Source: Paulinella micropora (Eukaryota > Cercozoa > Imbricatea > Euglyphida). Taken from it: a stretch of DNA of 57,404 nt. The stretch is from positions 748,571-805,974 of the forward strand of contig BJOX01000066.1 of NCBI GenBank assembly GCA_009731375.1. The letters are read 5' to 3'. Shown here piece by piece: positions 20,041-30,986 of this stretch. How positions within the stretch are numbered: the first letter of the stretch is position 1; each line of letters begins with the position of its first letter. The notes under the pieces were generated by a model. It saw nothing but the letters and a program-made list of their open reading frames with translations. It was not told the origin of the DNA and did no database searches. The translations under genes and the position numbers were made by a program.

Positions 20041-20961
20041 CTTAACGAGAGCAGAAATCAGGGACAACATTCCTCTTGCCCTTGATGTACTGGATGGTGA
20101 AGTCATACTCCGCCAATTCCAGCTGCCACCTTGCCAATCTACCCGTATGGTCTCCCGACATGAGCCATTGTAGGTTGTGGTGATCCGTCCTCACCAAGAT
20201 ATTAGCTGTACCCCAAAGGTACTCCCGTAACCTTTGAAAAGCCCATACTATAGCAAGCGCTTCACGCTGCCTAGTACAGTATATATTCCCTTTCCGCTGG
20301 TATCAGCTGTCGGCTGATAAACATCACGGGCCGCAGTTGCCCAATGGACCGGTACCTGTCCATTTGCTGAAGCACTGCCCCCACAGCGTATGCTGACGCG
20401 TCCGTGTCTAGCACAAAGTGCTCCTTCCAATCAGGCAGCATAAGAACTCGTCCTCCTTGTCTTGGATCCTTAGAGATCTCATCCTTGAGTTCCATTATGA
20501 CCCTACTGACTTCCTCTGGCCACGGGCTATCTCCAACCCCTAGCTTAAGAAACTTCCTTACCATAGCTGCCCGTTCCGCGAACCCCGGAATAAATAAAGG
20601 AATGTTGATCCGTTCTAGTCTGTGGCATTGGCATGGACGCCACATAATTCCTCTTCTCCTGAGAAATCGCACAGCGACCCTCGGAGATCTCATAGCCCAA
20701 ATACTGTATCTTACTCTGAGCAAAGGTCATGGCATGTTCGAATAGTCCGGTGAGCATTTAAGCCCCATCGGCAACACCTTCCAGACATATGTGGTCATTC
20801 CAACCATGAATGCTGTAAGACATCGACATGATTCATTAAGTGGGATCTAGCAAAAACCACTCTTAAGATCCAACGTCGTATACACCTTGGCATGCTTAAG
20901 CCGATTGATCCCTTTCCTGAGATCCGGTACCGGCGTTTCAATCTGCTTCAGAATCTTATTG
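20041..20961 (-). pseudogene. Element B RT (deleted core) and RNase H
   Basis: RT pieces read KVYTTLDLKSGF and TYVWKVLPMGLK, then jump directly to FAQSKIQYLGYEISEGRC. About 55 codons, including the YxDD box, are missing compared with element A. RNase H follows: VLDTDASAYAVGAVLQQ, MFISRQL, then TRQREALAIVWAFQRLREYL, RTDHHNLQWLM and IQYIKGKRNVV, with a frameshift near 20275. This copy cannot make functional RT. Confidence 0.82.
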
Positions 20962-22620
20962 CATATGTAAATTGGATGGATTTAGTGCGGTGGCACACGG
21001 AACTTAACGAGTTCTGATTATTTTTTAGTAATTTTTTTTTTGTTGTAGAGATCTAAATCAGATGATTGGCTTGCCATATTCAACTCAAAAATTAAATTTG
21101 AATTTGAAATATACGTAACGGTAATATTTTTGACTATTTTATAATGTAATACTAAAATGTGATTTTTTAATTTTTTTGATCAGGAAAGTATGGTGCGCAA
21201 CCCTACACTTGTTAAGCTTTTATTTAGTGAAAACCACATGATTTTATCTGTTGTAATTACTTAGTTCTGCGTACCACCCGGCAAGACGTTCTGACCATGT
21301 TTTTCAGTAAAAAATGCAATGAAATTCCCCGGCTTCCACAGTGCGTCCTGGCCCGGCCAACATAGGAAAAAAGCACAGAGGGGAGGGTTCCCTGAGTGCA
21401 TCAGATATCTCTTAGCACAAGGCATATCATAGCTATCTAAGTATATACATAGTAACTCTGAGTGTTTTTCATCACTTGTATAAAATATCTTTTGATACTT
21501 TTACTTGTAGGCTACAAACTAGCTAGTAGAAAATCAGCTATTTTTTCTTTGTCGAAACATGAAAATCTATATTTTGTAGCTTAAGTATTATTTCTTGCGC
21601 AGATGAATAGGCTAATCGTTTTTTACTATCATTAAACGTATTTCTCCAACTTTGTGTTATTTGTAAATGTCTGTGGAAGGCAAAAAACTCAAAATCACAA
21701 AACCAGCATTTTTATGGTTTTGGGACATATACATTTTAGTATTCATCAGTTTTAAGAATTTTAAGTATTGGAATCGTCTTTCACAACCATAAACTAAAGC
21801 TCCACCAAAGGATTTTTGTTCATTTTGCCTAGAAGCTACAAACCAAAAAGTGGGTTTTCACAACTTCACGTGTCTGACCTACACATGCCTGTACATTTTT
21901 TCCTGGACCTTTCTCCTCCAGTTTTTTTAGTGTAATCATGTCTCCCTGACATATACTTACGATAGATACAAAAATATTGAAAAAGGGATGTGTCTGCTTC
22001 ATTCCTGGAGGCAGGTAAGTCCAAGATGTCGGAATGTCAAAAAAGTTTTGACCAGTTTTCTTCTAGGTTTCATGTATTTTTTAGCTCCCCTTCCCCCAGA
22101 ATTCAAGCTATAGTGTATTTGAACCCCCCCAACTCGTTTATAAGCTATAGGAGCAGTAATTCCTTTCATAATAAATTTTTGTTTGCTTTTTTATTTGCCC
22201 TTGAGGGACTGTTTTCCAGCCGACACTGTGTTTCTCAGAGATATTGAAAATTTTCCGAAATTCGATTAAATTATTTGTTAAGACGTATTGTACAACGTTT
22301 CATAGTTCAAAATCTAATAAAATAACAACCAAAGACAGATTCTTTAATCATAATCGTGGTTGCAAACCATTTTTTTACCACATTGAATCAGCAAAAAAAT
22401 GACGGCCCGACCTGTCTTTTTCCGAATTTTTTTCCACACGTAATGGTGCTTTTTTACACAACTTCAATTACAGATTTCTCAAAAACTATTAAAAATAAGG
22501 ATATGCTCACCATAGTGAAATATTTCAAGAAATATATGAGGAATCCTATGCGCAAATAATCAATTCAAAAAAGTCAAACCCCTCACTAAGGAACTTTCCC
22601 TTATGTTGAATTTACATATG
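20962..22620. mobile_element. 1,659-bp TIR element inserted in element B
   Basis: Starts CATATGTAAATT and ends AATTTACATATG, a 12-bp perfect terminal inverted repeat, flanked by TG on both sides (20960-20961 and 22621-22622). Removing it and one TG restores RT codons (INYYRI then NKIL) matching element A VNYARVNKVL. The interior is AT-rich, unlike the host element. It has only short ORFs without recognisable transposase motifs (for example 21990-22247 plus strand), so it is probably non-autonomous. A dinucleotide duplication recalls mariner-like elements, but the target is TG, not TA. Confidence 0.8.
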
Positions 22621-24480
22621 TGATCCTGTAATAGTTAATACACATAAGTAAGCACCCATCCGGTTTGGGCGCCATACGCACAGGTGAAGACACCTCCGAC
22701 AGGCGCGCTTCAATAATGTCCTTTTCCAACAGTTCCTGAGTAATCTCCCGAGCCATCCGATCCTCATGATAGCTCATCCGTCACGGTCTCCTGTGACCAC
22801 ACCACGTCCTCACCAGGCTTCCGCCCGAAGTTAGCCTCATAACCTCGAACAGACCCAGCCTCAAGAGGCCCAAACACCTCCATGTTATCGTCCAATATGC
22901 CCTTGAGAGCATCTCGCTCCCTCATAGTACCCTCCCAAGTACTATACTTTTCCGCGATAGCTTTTTCCGCTGCTGTCCTTGCTTCTTCGATCTCCTTCGG
23001 AGAAGCTTTGCGTGACAACTGTGCCACATCCTCCATTGGTATCGGCCGCTCATCCTCACGTACCATCGTCCCATGATACCGTGTCTCCTCCTTGCCCTTC
23101 CATTCAGCAAGCTGTGCTAAGTGATCTATGATGATCGCATATTGCATCGCATGCATATGCGTACGATGATATATTCCTGTGATCCAAGAAAAGGCTTGCG
23201 TACTGACTTCAGCCATCTCTCGCTGTGCCAGCTTAGCTCCATAAGCTAACGCCTTCTCCTTAGTCCCCAACCGCAAGGCCAAGATCAACTTGTGACCTCG
23301 ATGCGGTATCGGAATCGGATCATCAATGAGGTGATCTTCAAATATCCTGCCACCACATTTCAGTCCGAGTACCCACTGGGATAACTATAGTGAAATATTC
23401 TATTGCCAACCGGGACCTCAAGACCTCTTTAATGGCCTTGACTCCCTTAGGAAAAAATGGTTTATCATCCCAGTGACTCTTCAGGAATGCCTCCATAATA
23501 GGCTTAGGGCTGCTTGACCGGCAGTTTATGTTGGGTAACATTCCATACCACATGTGACATTGTGGTAGAATGCACGTCGATGTTACGACGTGTTGATCAC
23601 CAGCATCTTCCATGCCCGCAATCTTACCCCGCAACAATTCCTCCCTTGCTGCATAGAAGTGTTCCAACCTCGCCTCTATCGCGATCAATACCGCCTCATC
23701 CTCTGCGGAATCCCTACACACCACATTCGCGATCCTCATATCGCATGGGTTTGTATAGGCCCAGCCAGAGGTTGTGGCAACGACATATTCCGTCTCCCGA
23801 CTCGTGTTCTTCAGAACTGTCACCAACCACACTCAAACCTTCAGAGTCCCCCGACTCTACTATGCATACATGAAAGAACAAGGCTGTGACAGGCTCCTGA
23901 ATGTGGGGTGTGACCGTAGGCTCCACGCCCTCCACGGGCACCACCTTTGTCCTCTCCCAGTCGGCGCGCACGACTGACGTGACACTCACATTCACAATGT
24001 GTGCTCCAGCACACCGGCTACCTCGCCGCAAAGGTGCATACGGTACTACATTATACCGTGGAGCCACCTCGGATCCACCGTACTGCACCACGTTCAGATC
24101 CGTATAGTTTCAAGCGTTCATCCGCTTCAGGCTTCTCAGCCCCAACAGGAGACCACCAGCAAAGGCTGGGACGACCCAAAACCTGTGGGAGAAAGACTGT
24201 CCGTCCTTCAAAAGGAAGGTAAGCATGACTGATCCGGATATCAGTGTCATGCCGCCCACTCCCTTTACCCTTCCACGACACGGCCTAAACCCGTGTTTGA
24301 ACCATGGCTCTCTGCCCCACAGTTCAATAAACTCTTTACCAATCACATTCAGACAGCTTTCCCCGGGCCACACCCGTCCGCCGAAAATGCTTCGTAACCA
24401 CCAAAATATTTATCCTTAAGCGCATTTGCCGCGACAACACTATCAAGGTCCGTACCTCTATTCATCACTGGACGCAAAGT
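22621..24480 (-). pseudogene. Element B RT start, spacer and protease remnant
   Basis: Fragments in several frames align in order with the A/C pol N-terminal half. 22764-23288 holds LRLGTKEKALAYGAKLAQRE and TQAFSWITGIY, against MGTREQSSAYKRKLRD and QAFTCFDGFY in A. 23338-23832 holds SHWDDKPFFPKGVKAIKEVL, against DFWGDEPTWPRSLSEVKK. 24110-24373 is the protease-like segment NVIGKEFIEL ... VMLTFLLKDG ... FWVVPAFAGGLLLG. The catalytic Asp box is not recognisable here. Upstream to 24480 the frame is Asp/Arg-rich and gag is absent. Confidence 0.72.
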
Positions 24481-24816
24481 GTCCCTGTGACTATCAAGGT
24501 CCTCAACCTTTTTGTCCTGTCTATCCCGGCCCTCCGAGGCCAACCCTGATGTCGGTCCCGGCTCTCCGAGGCCAATCCTTGCGCGAGTCCTATCATCACA
24601 TGACAAGTCATGAGCAACCCCGTCGCCTCCGTGGCCGACAGGCAACTCACCCGACTTATCCTTCGTCCTGACTTCCGAGTCAGGCACTTGTTGCTGCTCC
24701 CGCGTTAGCTGCTCCCGCGTTAGCTGCTCCCGAGCCCGCGGTTCCGAGCCTTGCCCTGCACACCCATCAGAGTGTCCAAACGGCGTTATTCCAAACGCCT
24801 CCTCTCTCTTCCTCCT

Positions 24817-24817
<1 letters not shown>
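24481..24817. other. Spacer upstream of element B
   Basis: No supported gene. A short direct repeat (CGCGTTAGCTGCTCC, two copies near 24700) and repeats of CCGAGGCCAA are visible. It grades into the poly-C tract. Confidence 0.4.
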
Positions 24818-24858
<41 letters not shown>

Positions 24859-24913
24859 NNNNNNNNNNNNNNNNNNNNNNNTCTTCCTCCTCCCCCCCCC
24901 CCCCCCCCCCCCC
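24818..24913. repeat. Poly-C tract with embedded gap (N 24859-24881)
   Basis: About 40 C, a gap, then about 25 C. It marks the boundary between element B sequence and GC-rich block 1, so the physical join is not proven. Confidence 0.95.
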
Positions 24914-25107
24914 GCCCCCCCGCGATATATTGGCAGGCGGCCAGACTTAGTGCCGGGGGAGCGCGGAAAGAGCTGCAAGGGGTGGAGAGTACGTCAGGGT
25001 TAGTTTGCACCGAGAGGTAGGGGAGAAGCCGGGATTTCGCCGTTCGTAGTTGCTTTTTCAATAAACCGGGCGCCCAACCCAGCCTGGCTGCCTCGTACGA
25101 GCAAATT

Positions 25108-25476
25108 GTGACTCCTGTGCGCGCGCTGTCAACCTGCGTCGACCACTGGCTAGGCAGCTTTGACCGGCCTGGTGCCCAAAGCGAGCTAGGCCAGCGTGGT
25201 CTTAGGTGCCGGGTGTTAGACGCGTCTCTCAGACAAAGAATGGGAATAGACAGAGGTCAGGCCGGACAGAAAACCGTGCGCCAGCCAGCCAAGGCGTCTG
25301 CCCCGGGGGTGCTGGATGCTCTGATACCTTACAGCACCGACTTTTACCGCAGCAGGTTCCTGGCGACGGAGATCCGGCGGGAAGCTAAACTCTACCTGCA
25401 CGATGCCGCACAGGTTTGCACCAAGCAGCTAGACGCACTCGAGCGCGGGCTGAGAGCGGCCGAAGAAGAACACTGA
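25108..25476 (+). CDS. Hypothetical protein, 122 aa
   Basis: First ORF of GC-rich block 1. The C-terminal half looks structured: IPYSTDFYRSRFL, then a charged helix with regular Leu spacing (KQLDALERGLRAAEEEH). No family is recognised and the start is uncertain. It converges with the lipase gene about 45 bp downstream. Confidence 0.4.
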   Translation: MTPVRALSTCVDHWLGSFDRPGAQSELGQRGLRCRVLDASLRQRMGIDRGQAGQKTVRQPAKASAPGVLDALIPYSTDFYRSRFLATEIRREAKLYLHDAAQVCTKQLDALERGLRAAEEEH

Positions 25477-25519
25477 CCGTAGCTAGCCGGGAGCAGGGAG
25501 GATTCGCGTGCTAGGTCAG

Positions 25520-26616
25520 GGCCGGGTACGCGGGCAGCCAGTACCACCAATGACCCCAGTGCCGGCGGTTGGTGCGCCTGATGGCGGCGTCCGCGGGGGA
25601 ACCATCTCCTCCCACCAGTTGAGCTCCGCGCTCCCGGCCCAGCTATCCAAGTCGAGGGCCCGGTAGCCGCCCTTCCGCTCCTCGCCGGCGCCGGGGTGCT
25701 GGTAAGCGCAGGCCCGCCCCCAGAGCACCGGTGGGAGTGTAGGTACCCAGTCGCTGCTGCGGTAAAGGCGCAGCCAGCGCCGCCGGCCCGGCGGAACTCG
25801 GACAGCAGCATTCTGTTGCCAGCGCGGTCGCCGATCTTGGGCGCGCCGAACGTGATGCAGGTGATGGCCGGGCCGGGGTCCAGCCCAGCGTGTTGGCCAG
25901 GCCCACTACTAGGAGCGGCGCCATGGCCCCCCCCAGCGACATGCCCGCCACGTACAGCTCGTCGGGCGGGTGCTGTCGCAGGAGCTGCTGCAGCCTCCAG
26001 AAGCAGGGGGGCGTGGCCGCGCGGAAGAACCCCCGGTGCAGCTTGAGGCTGGGTTCCTGTGGGCTCTCCTGGTAAAACCTCTGGGCGCCTGCCCCGTGCT
26101 GCCCTTGGCTAGGCAACGCTCCGCGTGGATCTCAAGATCCAGCCGATGATTAGGAGCGGTCCACGTCCCGCGGACCGCGATAAAGAACTTGCGCCGCGCG
26201 TCCGACCAGCCGACGACGCACCCGGTTTGGGCTTTGACACAGACAACCAATTCCACGCACAGGTCCGCGCCACCGGTCGCCACGGCCGGCGCGGCCCTGC
26301 ACTCGACCTGCTGCCGGTCGTACCAGAAGGCCAGCGCGCATTGCCCGTGCTGGCCCAGCCGCCTGGTGTGAGCTCGCAGTACGCTGAGCGCTTGTTGGCG
26401 CGGGAGCGCCGCGTCGCCCGCTAGCCAGTCCCACAACTGCAGGTCCTCGGCGCGCAGCAGTCGCTGCACACAGGCCGAGGGGTAGCACGACACGGACGCC
26501 AGCAGGGCGTTCGCCACGCAGAACGCGAGCGGGGGGTCGGCTGCCGCCCGCGAGGTCATAATCGAACGGGCACGCGCCGCTTGGAAGGCGTGCGGCCGGG
26601 GGCAGGAAAAAGGCAC
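25520..26616 (-). pseudogene. Class 3 lipase-like alpha/beta hydrolase, frameshifted
   Basis: Minus strand. KFFIAVRGTWTAPNHRLDLE matches the oxyanion-loop strand of class 3 lipases. After a frameshift near 26080, DELYVAGMSLGGAMAPLLV gives the G-x-S-x-G nucleophile elbow, and after another near 25870, ITCITFGAPKIGDRAGN gives the following strand and catalytic-Asp region. The family hydrolyses ester bonds of acylglycerols. Three frames are needed, so it is a pseudogene or the GC-rich sequence carries indel errors. A catalytic His was not located with confidence. No signal peptide is obvious in the first residues (MPFSCPRPHAFQAARARS). Confidence 0.62.
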
Positions 26617-26685
26617 GGCTTCTGTCCTTCGCGTGGTTCACCCTGGTACCGGCCCCGGCCGGGAGACGACAGTGTGCGCACGGGG

Positions 26686-26855
26686 GAGGGGGGGGGGGGN
26701 NNNNNNNNNNNNNNNNNNNNNNNNNNNNNNNNNNNNNNNNNNNNNNNNNNNNNNNNNNNNNNNNNNNNNNNNNNNNNNNNNNNNNNNNNNNNNNNNNNNN
26801 NNNNNNNNNNNNNNNNNNNNNNNNNNNNNNCCCCCCCCCCCCCCCCCCCCCCCCC
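26686..26855. repeat. Poly-G / gap / poly-C (N 26700-26830)
   Basis: G run, 131 N, then about 25 C. Opposite homopolymers flank the gap, so sequence on its two sides may not be truly adjacent or similarly oriented. Confidence 0.9.
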
Positions 26856-26979
26856 GCGGTGTCATGCTTCCCCTCCCTCCTTCCCGCGCTTGTGCTCGTA
26901 GCCTTTATCAGGGAGGCGCCGGAGGATGGGTTGGTAAACGGGAAGCATCCCCCCCCCCCACGGGTAGCGTCAGTTTGGC

Positions 26980-27618
26980 ATGGCCGAAAGGGCCGAGCGG
27001 AATCGCTTGTATGCCAGACCCATCGATGAACATGGACGGAATGTGGCTGGGGGCGGAGTAGCCCGCCCGGCAGCCCCGCTGGTTGACCACGAACGGCTGA
27101 CACGCCTGTATGGAGATGGAGATAGAGATGTGGAGGGACCCGCGGCCCCGCTGATTGGCGGCCAGCGGATAGGCGTGTATGAAGAAGCAGATGAAGGGGT
27201 GGAGGGACCCCCGCCGGGGGAGGGCGTTCCCCTCCCTGTCGACACGCAACATGATAGGAGGCTCTGCCTGCGGACCCGAGCCTATGAGGACACACGGCAT
27301 GAACTGTTAGACCTCACCCTCCGGCGTGGCACCGTGCGGGCCCGCGATATTACGCACGGGCACGAACATCTGGTGCTGCTAACCAGGGCCTACGCGTACC
27401 GCTTTCGCGTGGAACGAGCCACCCTAACCCCTGCGCCTGGTACACCTGCCCCCGCGCAGCCTTGTGCACTGTGGCAGATAGTAGAGGCTATGCGGCAGGA
27501 TTTTATGAATGAAGACGGTCTGGCCAGGTCGGGAGCCGTGGCTAGGCATTATGCGTATGAATATCTGTGCGGTCTCCGCCGGTGCCCCCTTCGCCAGCCC
27601 CCGCCTGGACAGAAGTAA
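26980..27618 (+). CDS. Hypothetical protein with short internal repeats, 212 aa
   Basis: An open GC-rich frame starting MAERAERNRLYARPIDE. Residues about 28-90 hold two to three imperfect repeats built on PAAPL, an Arg/Leu-Tyr segment and a DVEGP or GVEGP end. The C-terminal half is helical (LWQIVEAMRQDFMNEDG, RHYAYEYLCGL). No family is recognised. The kinase-like gene follows on the same strand with no spacer, so it could be the N-terminal part of that protein if the intervening stops are errors. Confidence 0.5.
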   Translation: MAERAERNRLYARPIDEHGRNVAGGGVARPAAPLVDHERLTRLYGDGDRDVEGPAAPLIGGQRIGVYEEADEGVEGPPPGEGVPLPVDTQHDRRLCLRTRAYEDTRHELLDLTLRRGTVRARDITHGHEHLVLLTRAYAYRFRVERATLTPAPGTPAPAQPCALWQIVEAMRQDFMNEDGLARSGAVARHYAYEYLCGLRRCPLRQPPPGQK

Positions 27619-28773
27619 CACCACTTCTGGCGTTCAGAGAACGAGAAGGAGAATTGGAAATCTTGCGGTTATTTCAGTACTGGGACGAAGATACGGCTGG
27701 CCTGGTTGCTTGCTTTCGGGCTGTGCTGGAGGATCCAGCCGACTAGAGCCGGGTGTGCATCACCATCGAGCAAATGGAGCATTGCGAGCCACTGAGCCTT
27801 GGGCTGACGGCCGACTACACTGCCTACGCGGGAGGGGCGGAGGGGACCCCGGGGACTCTGGACGAAGCTTGATGGGTTGCTAACGTGCTTAGAAGCTTTC
27901 GTTGCGTACCAACGCCCTGGCCCGACAGGGAGCAACGACGTGCCCAGGCTCGTCTCGCTGGATCTGCACGCAGGGAACGTTGCTCGGTGCAAGGAGCACC
28001 AGCCCAATGACGGACGGACCACCTATCACGTGTTTTTGCTGGACACAGACCTGGCTTTCTGGACCGACCCCCGGAGCGGGACGATTACGTTTTCCCGCAC
28101 GCGCAGCCATCTCTACCCTCTACCACCGCAGTTGCTGTTCGCTTTCGAGACGCACGCGCTGGTGGTGATGCACTACTTGCTGTTTATCTGCAACACGTTC
28201 AGGTACGGCCGGCCCGCGCGTAACGTGTTGGAGCGGCTGTTTGCCCCCGTGGAGCGGAAGTACGCGGCGCACCTGCCGCCGGCCCTCCAGCTTATGATGC
28301 AGCTCGATCGCCTCTCGGAGCAACAGTGGTCGCCGCCACAGCAGTCGCCGTGGGCCAGGCCCCATGACAGCCTCTGGCAGTACAACCAAGCGTACGCAGC
28401 ACGCATCCTGGCAGCGGAACACCTGTCTCTGCCCCTGCCGCCGCTACCGTGCCACTTCTGCCGCTACCGTTTTTACTCGTGTGTGTACGTCTACTATCTG
28501 CTGCGACGATTGGTGGGGTGCGGCCTCTGTGGACAAGGCAAGGGCCCGCTAAGCCAGGCCCTGCACCAATTCTATGTAGAGGCCGTCGAGCCGAGTCAGG
28601 TTGTCAGTGAGTGGGATGCTTTCCTGCGTGAGAGAAATAACCGGGTCCGAAACAAGTCGTTGGCTTGGGCATGGTACCGAAGAAAGCACAACCAATTCAG
28701 GAGGTGGTGTGGGAAGAAGGGGGACACAGGGGCCAAAGAAATCTTTGGTGTGCGACTGACGACGCCGGAGTGA
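27619..28773 (+). pseudogene. Kinase-like protein 1 (GC-rich block 1)
   Basis: Plus-strand segments resemble an atypical protein kinase fold. REGELEILRLFQYWDED is like the C-helix, RVCITIEQMEHCEPLSL is like a hinge, LVSLDLHAGNV resembles the catalytic loop (D-L-H-x-x-N), and YHVFLLDTDLAFW takes the place of DFG. The first part (27619-27870) is broken by TAG and TGA codons. From 27877 the frame is open for 298 residues. The C-terminal part has C-x2-C pairs (CHFCRYRF, CGLCGQ) and a basic end. Similar layouts occur at 38180-39529 and 44839-46446. Kinase assignment rests on motif pattern only, and activity is doubtful. Confidence 0.5.
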
Positions 28774-29064
28774 ACACCGGCCGGCTCGAGTGAGTCAGAA
28801 CGAGGCGGCCGTCCCGCCCCGCCCCGCCGCCGCCCCGGAACACAGCTTAGAAAGTAGCCCGCGCGGCTGCGTGGCGTGGCGGGAGCACGCGTAGACCAAG
28901 GCCAGCAGATCTTCTTCAGCGACCTCTCGTGGTATTAAAGCCCTGCCACGAGCCGTTCAGCCCCCCTGGCAAGTGCCCGTTTTGTCTTCCGCCGGCCTTC
29001 AGCGCCCCGGTCGGCCCGGCCTACCTCAGTAGTGCTGGTTCCCGGCCAACGGCTTCCTTTTCTT
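28774..29064. other. GC-rich intergenic sequence
   Basis: No supported gene. CCGCCCCG repeats and short AT patches (TGGTATTAAAGCC, TTCTTTTAATC) lie between the kinase-like gene and the next minus-strand ORF. Confidence 0.35.
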
Positions 29065-29068
29065 TTAA

Positions 29069-29395
29069 TCACCCTGACTGCAAAACACCGGCGACGGGCT
29101 CGGGGCGGGGCTCCGGCAGCCGCACGGCCCAAGTCTTCTTGTGCCACCAAAGCCAACCGGCCGGCAGTGTCTGGACCAGATCCGCGGGCCTGACGAGGGC
29201 CTCGACCACCAGGCCGGCGCCGGGCTGTTGGGCCAGCAGGTCGCGGACGTAAGCCTTCTGGAGGACCTCCAGGTCGCGGGCCGGCCAGAACGCGCAGGCC
29301 AGGCCGTCTTGGCCGGGCCTGGTGCCGCGTACACCACGCCGCGCGCGCCGGGGGGCCGCAGGTTGCGCAAGGCCTCGGCTAGTTGATTTTCTTGG
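29069..29395 (-). CDS. Hypothetical protein, truncated at the block edge
   Basis: The frame reads CAFWPARDLEVLQKAYVRDL, LVVEALVRPADLV and WLWWHKKTWAVRLPEP. It looks like real coding sequence by composition but matches no family I know. An overlapping frame (NQLAEALRNLRPPGARGVVY) probably holds its N-terminal part after a frameshift near 29300. Coding character stops at about 29390, where composition changes from GC-rich to moderate GC without a gap. Confidence 0.4.
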   Translation of the reverse strand, partial: PRKSTSRGLAQPAAPRRARRGVRGTRPGQDGLACAFWPARDLEVLQKAYVRDLLAQQPGAGLVVEALVRPADLVQTLPAGWLWWHKKTWAVRLPEPRPEPVAGVLQSG

Positions 29396-29687
29396 GGTTT
29401 TTGACACCTTGAAAATCCGAACAGAAAAGGGTGTTGACCTTTTTTCAAGTTTTGTTTAAGTTAGTTGGACTCTCCCTTAGGGGGAGAGGGATAGAAACAG
29501 ATTGTGTGTGAGGAAATAGGAGTACACACGTCTGGTTTTGACTTGAACCAGGTAGCAAGTAGACACAGACATAGCACATAAGCTTTTTGGAAAGCAGTGT
29601 TGTGTGTGTGTGTTGTGTGCATTCTGTTTTCGTCTAATCTCTCTGTCCTTCTCTCACTCTTATATGTTATCATTGCAGAAGATAAGG
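29396..29687 (+). other. Leader of element E
   Basis: Non-coding, moderate GC. It holds a small hairpin (CTCTCCCTTAGGGGGAGAG near 29472) and a GTGTGT tract. TATCATTGCAG ending at 29678 looks like a splice acceptor just before the first ATG, so the first ORF may be preceded by an intron. Confidence 0.35.
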
Positions 29688-30986
29688 ATGATGATAGGAA
29701 GTCCGTATGCTACACCGTTGGGTAGTAGTGTCGGAGGCCTGAGGATGCCTCTGTCGGTCGGTCTACGAAGGATGGGGCTGACACCAGCCTTGGGTACGGG
29801 TTCTTTGTCCTCAGGAGGGGCTATTCCTGTGCTGGTTGGGACACCTGATCGTCTCATGGACGATTTACAGGCGGTTTGGCAAGCTCGTCTGACTGGGGAC
29901 AGTTGGGCTGATCAACTTCCGTCGATAAGGGCAGCTCAGACTGTCAAGACAGTCGTCGATGCCTTGGGAACTGGTCCAAGAGTTACACGGGATGTGTGGT
30001 CTGCAATTGTGGTGGGACAGACTACAGTAACCAATGTTATGGTGGCAGCTGAGATGATTGTCCAAATCTCAGAAGCTGCGGGGATGGAAACTCCATACTG
30101 GACGCCTGAGAGGCTGGCCGCGTCCAGAGTGATGGCCTCTATCGACAGACTGGTGGACTTCAGTTTTACAGCTGCAAGACGAGTACAAACAGAGGTGTGG
30201 AACGTTGTTGCATTGAGTGGGGGACTCTTTAAGGATTTTTACAAGCATCATGGGCAACCTTTGTACGATTTGATTGGTTGCTGGCAAGCTTGGGAGGTCT
30301 TAGAAGAGGGACATCCCAAGTGGGATGAAATGTAAAATTTCGCTCTTTTTCATGGTCGAGCGTGGGAGGCAGTGTCATCCACTGTGTACGCTATGAGAAA
30401 TCTTATTTTTCGCCCTCCGGGCGTATCGGTGAATGTCGTCTCCATGGACGACGTTCTCACCAAACTCTTCGACGCAATGAATGTCTTGTGGAGCACAAGG
30501 GATACAGGTGGGAATCTTACCAGCTGGGCTTCTGTGATAGCCCCTCAGAAACTTGCTACGGTGGAGCAACTGCTGGTGGCAGATTCGATTGCTTTCATGA
30601 CCAGGGCTTTTGCTCGTTTTGCTGTTGCATGGAATCAGCAAGATGCTCGCAGAAAGATGAAAGTCTCCTCTTGGACTCGTAAGCTTGAGAGGAACGAGGA
30701 GGAACGACGTCGCACGGTGGAACGACATCAGAAAGACGTGGACCGTCTTCTGGGTGATCAAAAACCTTTGTCTATTGATCTAAACAAGACGAAGGATTCG
30801 AAACATATTGCGGAGATCCGTGCTTGGTTGGCAGCAGTGCGTCGAGTCTGTCGTTCGGCAGGCATTATACTGCCTGAGGAGGTTGTCATCGTGGCAAACA
30901 GGTTCTTTCGTTTTCAATCGGCTGTTGACAACGAATGGCTAAGAGTGAGCAGTGAAGCACTCACTGGGAACAGCTCAAGCTTTTAA
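29688..30986 (+). pseudogene. Element E ORF 1, Gag-like, interrupted by TAA
   Basis: Two ORFs in the same frame are separated only by a TAA at 30333-30335, giving about 430 residues. The protein is helical, with blocks VWQARLTGDSWADQLPS, TRDVWSAIVVGQTTVTNVMV, YTVYAMRNLIF-like and a charged coiled coil ERNEEERRRTVERHQKDVD. There is no zinc knuckle or enzymatic motif. Context (leader, no nearby host genes, Ser/Arg-rich second ORF) suggests a retroelement structural protein, but this is inference. I chose ATG 29688, after the possible acceptor. Confidence 0.4.

Larger units (their letters stand above)
16995..24480 (-). mobile_element. Gypsy-type retroelement B (decayed, split by a TIR element)
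   Basis: Minus-strand order from 24480 downward: protease remnant, pol spacer, RT, RNase H, integrase, GPY/F, tail, polypurine tract, LTR. It is related to A and C but clearly diverged. Gag is not visible. RT lacks the catalytic box, the N-terminal RT is separated by the insertion at 20962-22620, and frameshifts occur near 17895, 19275 and 20275. Confidence 0.85.
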
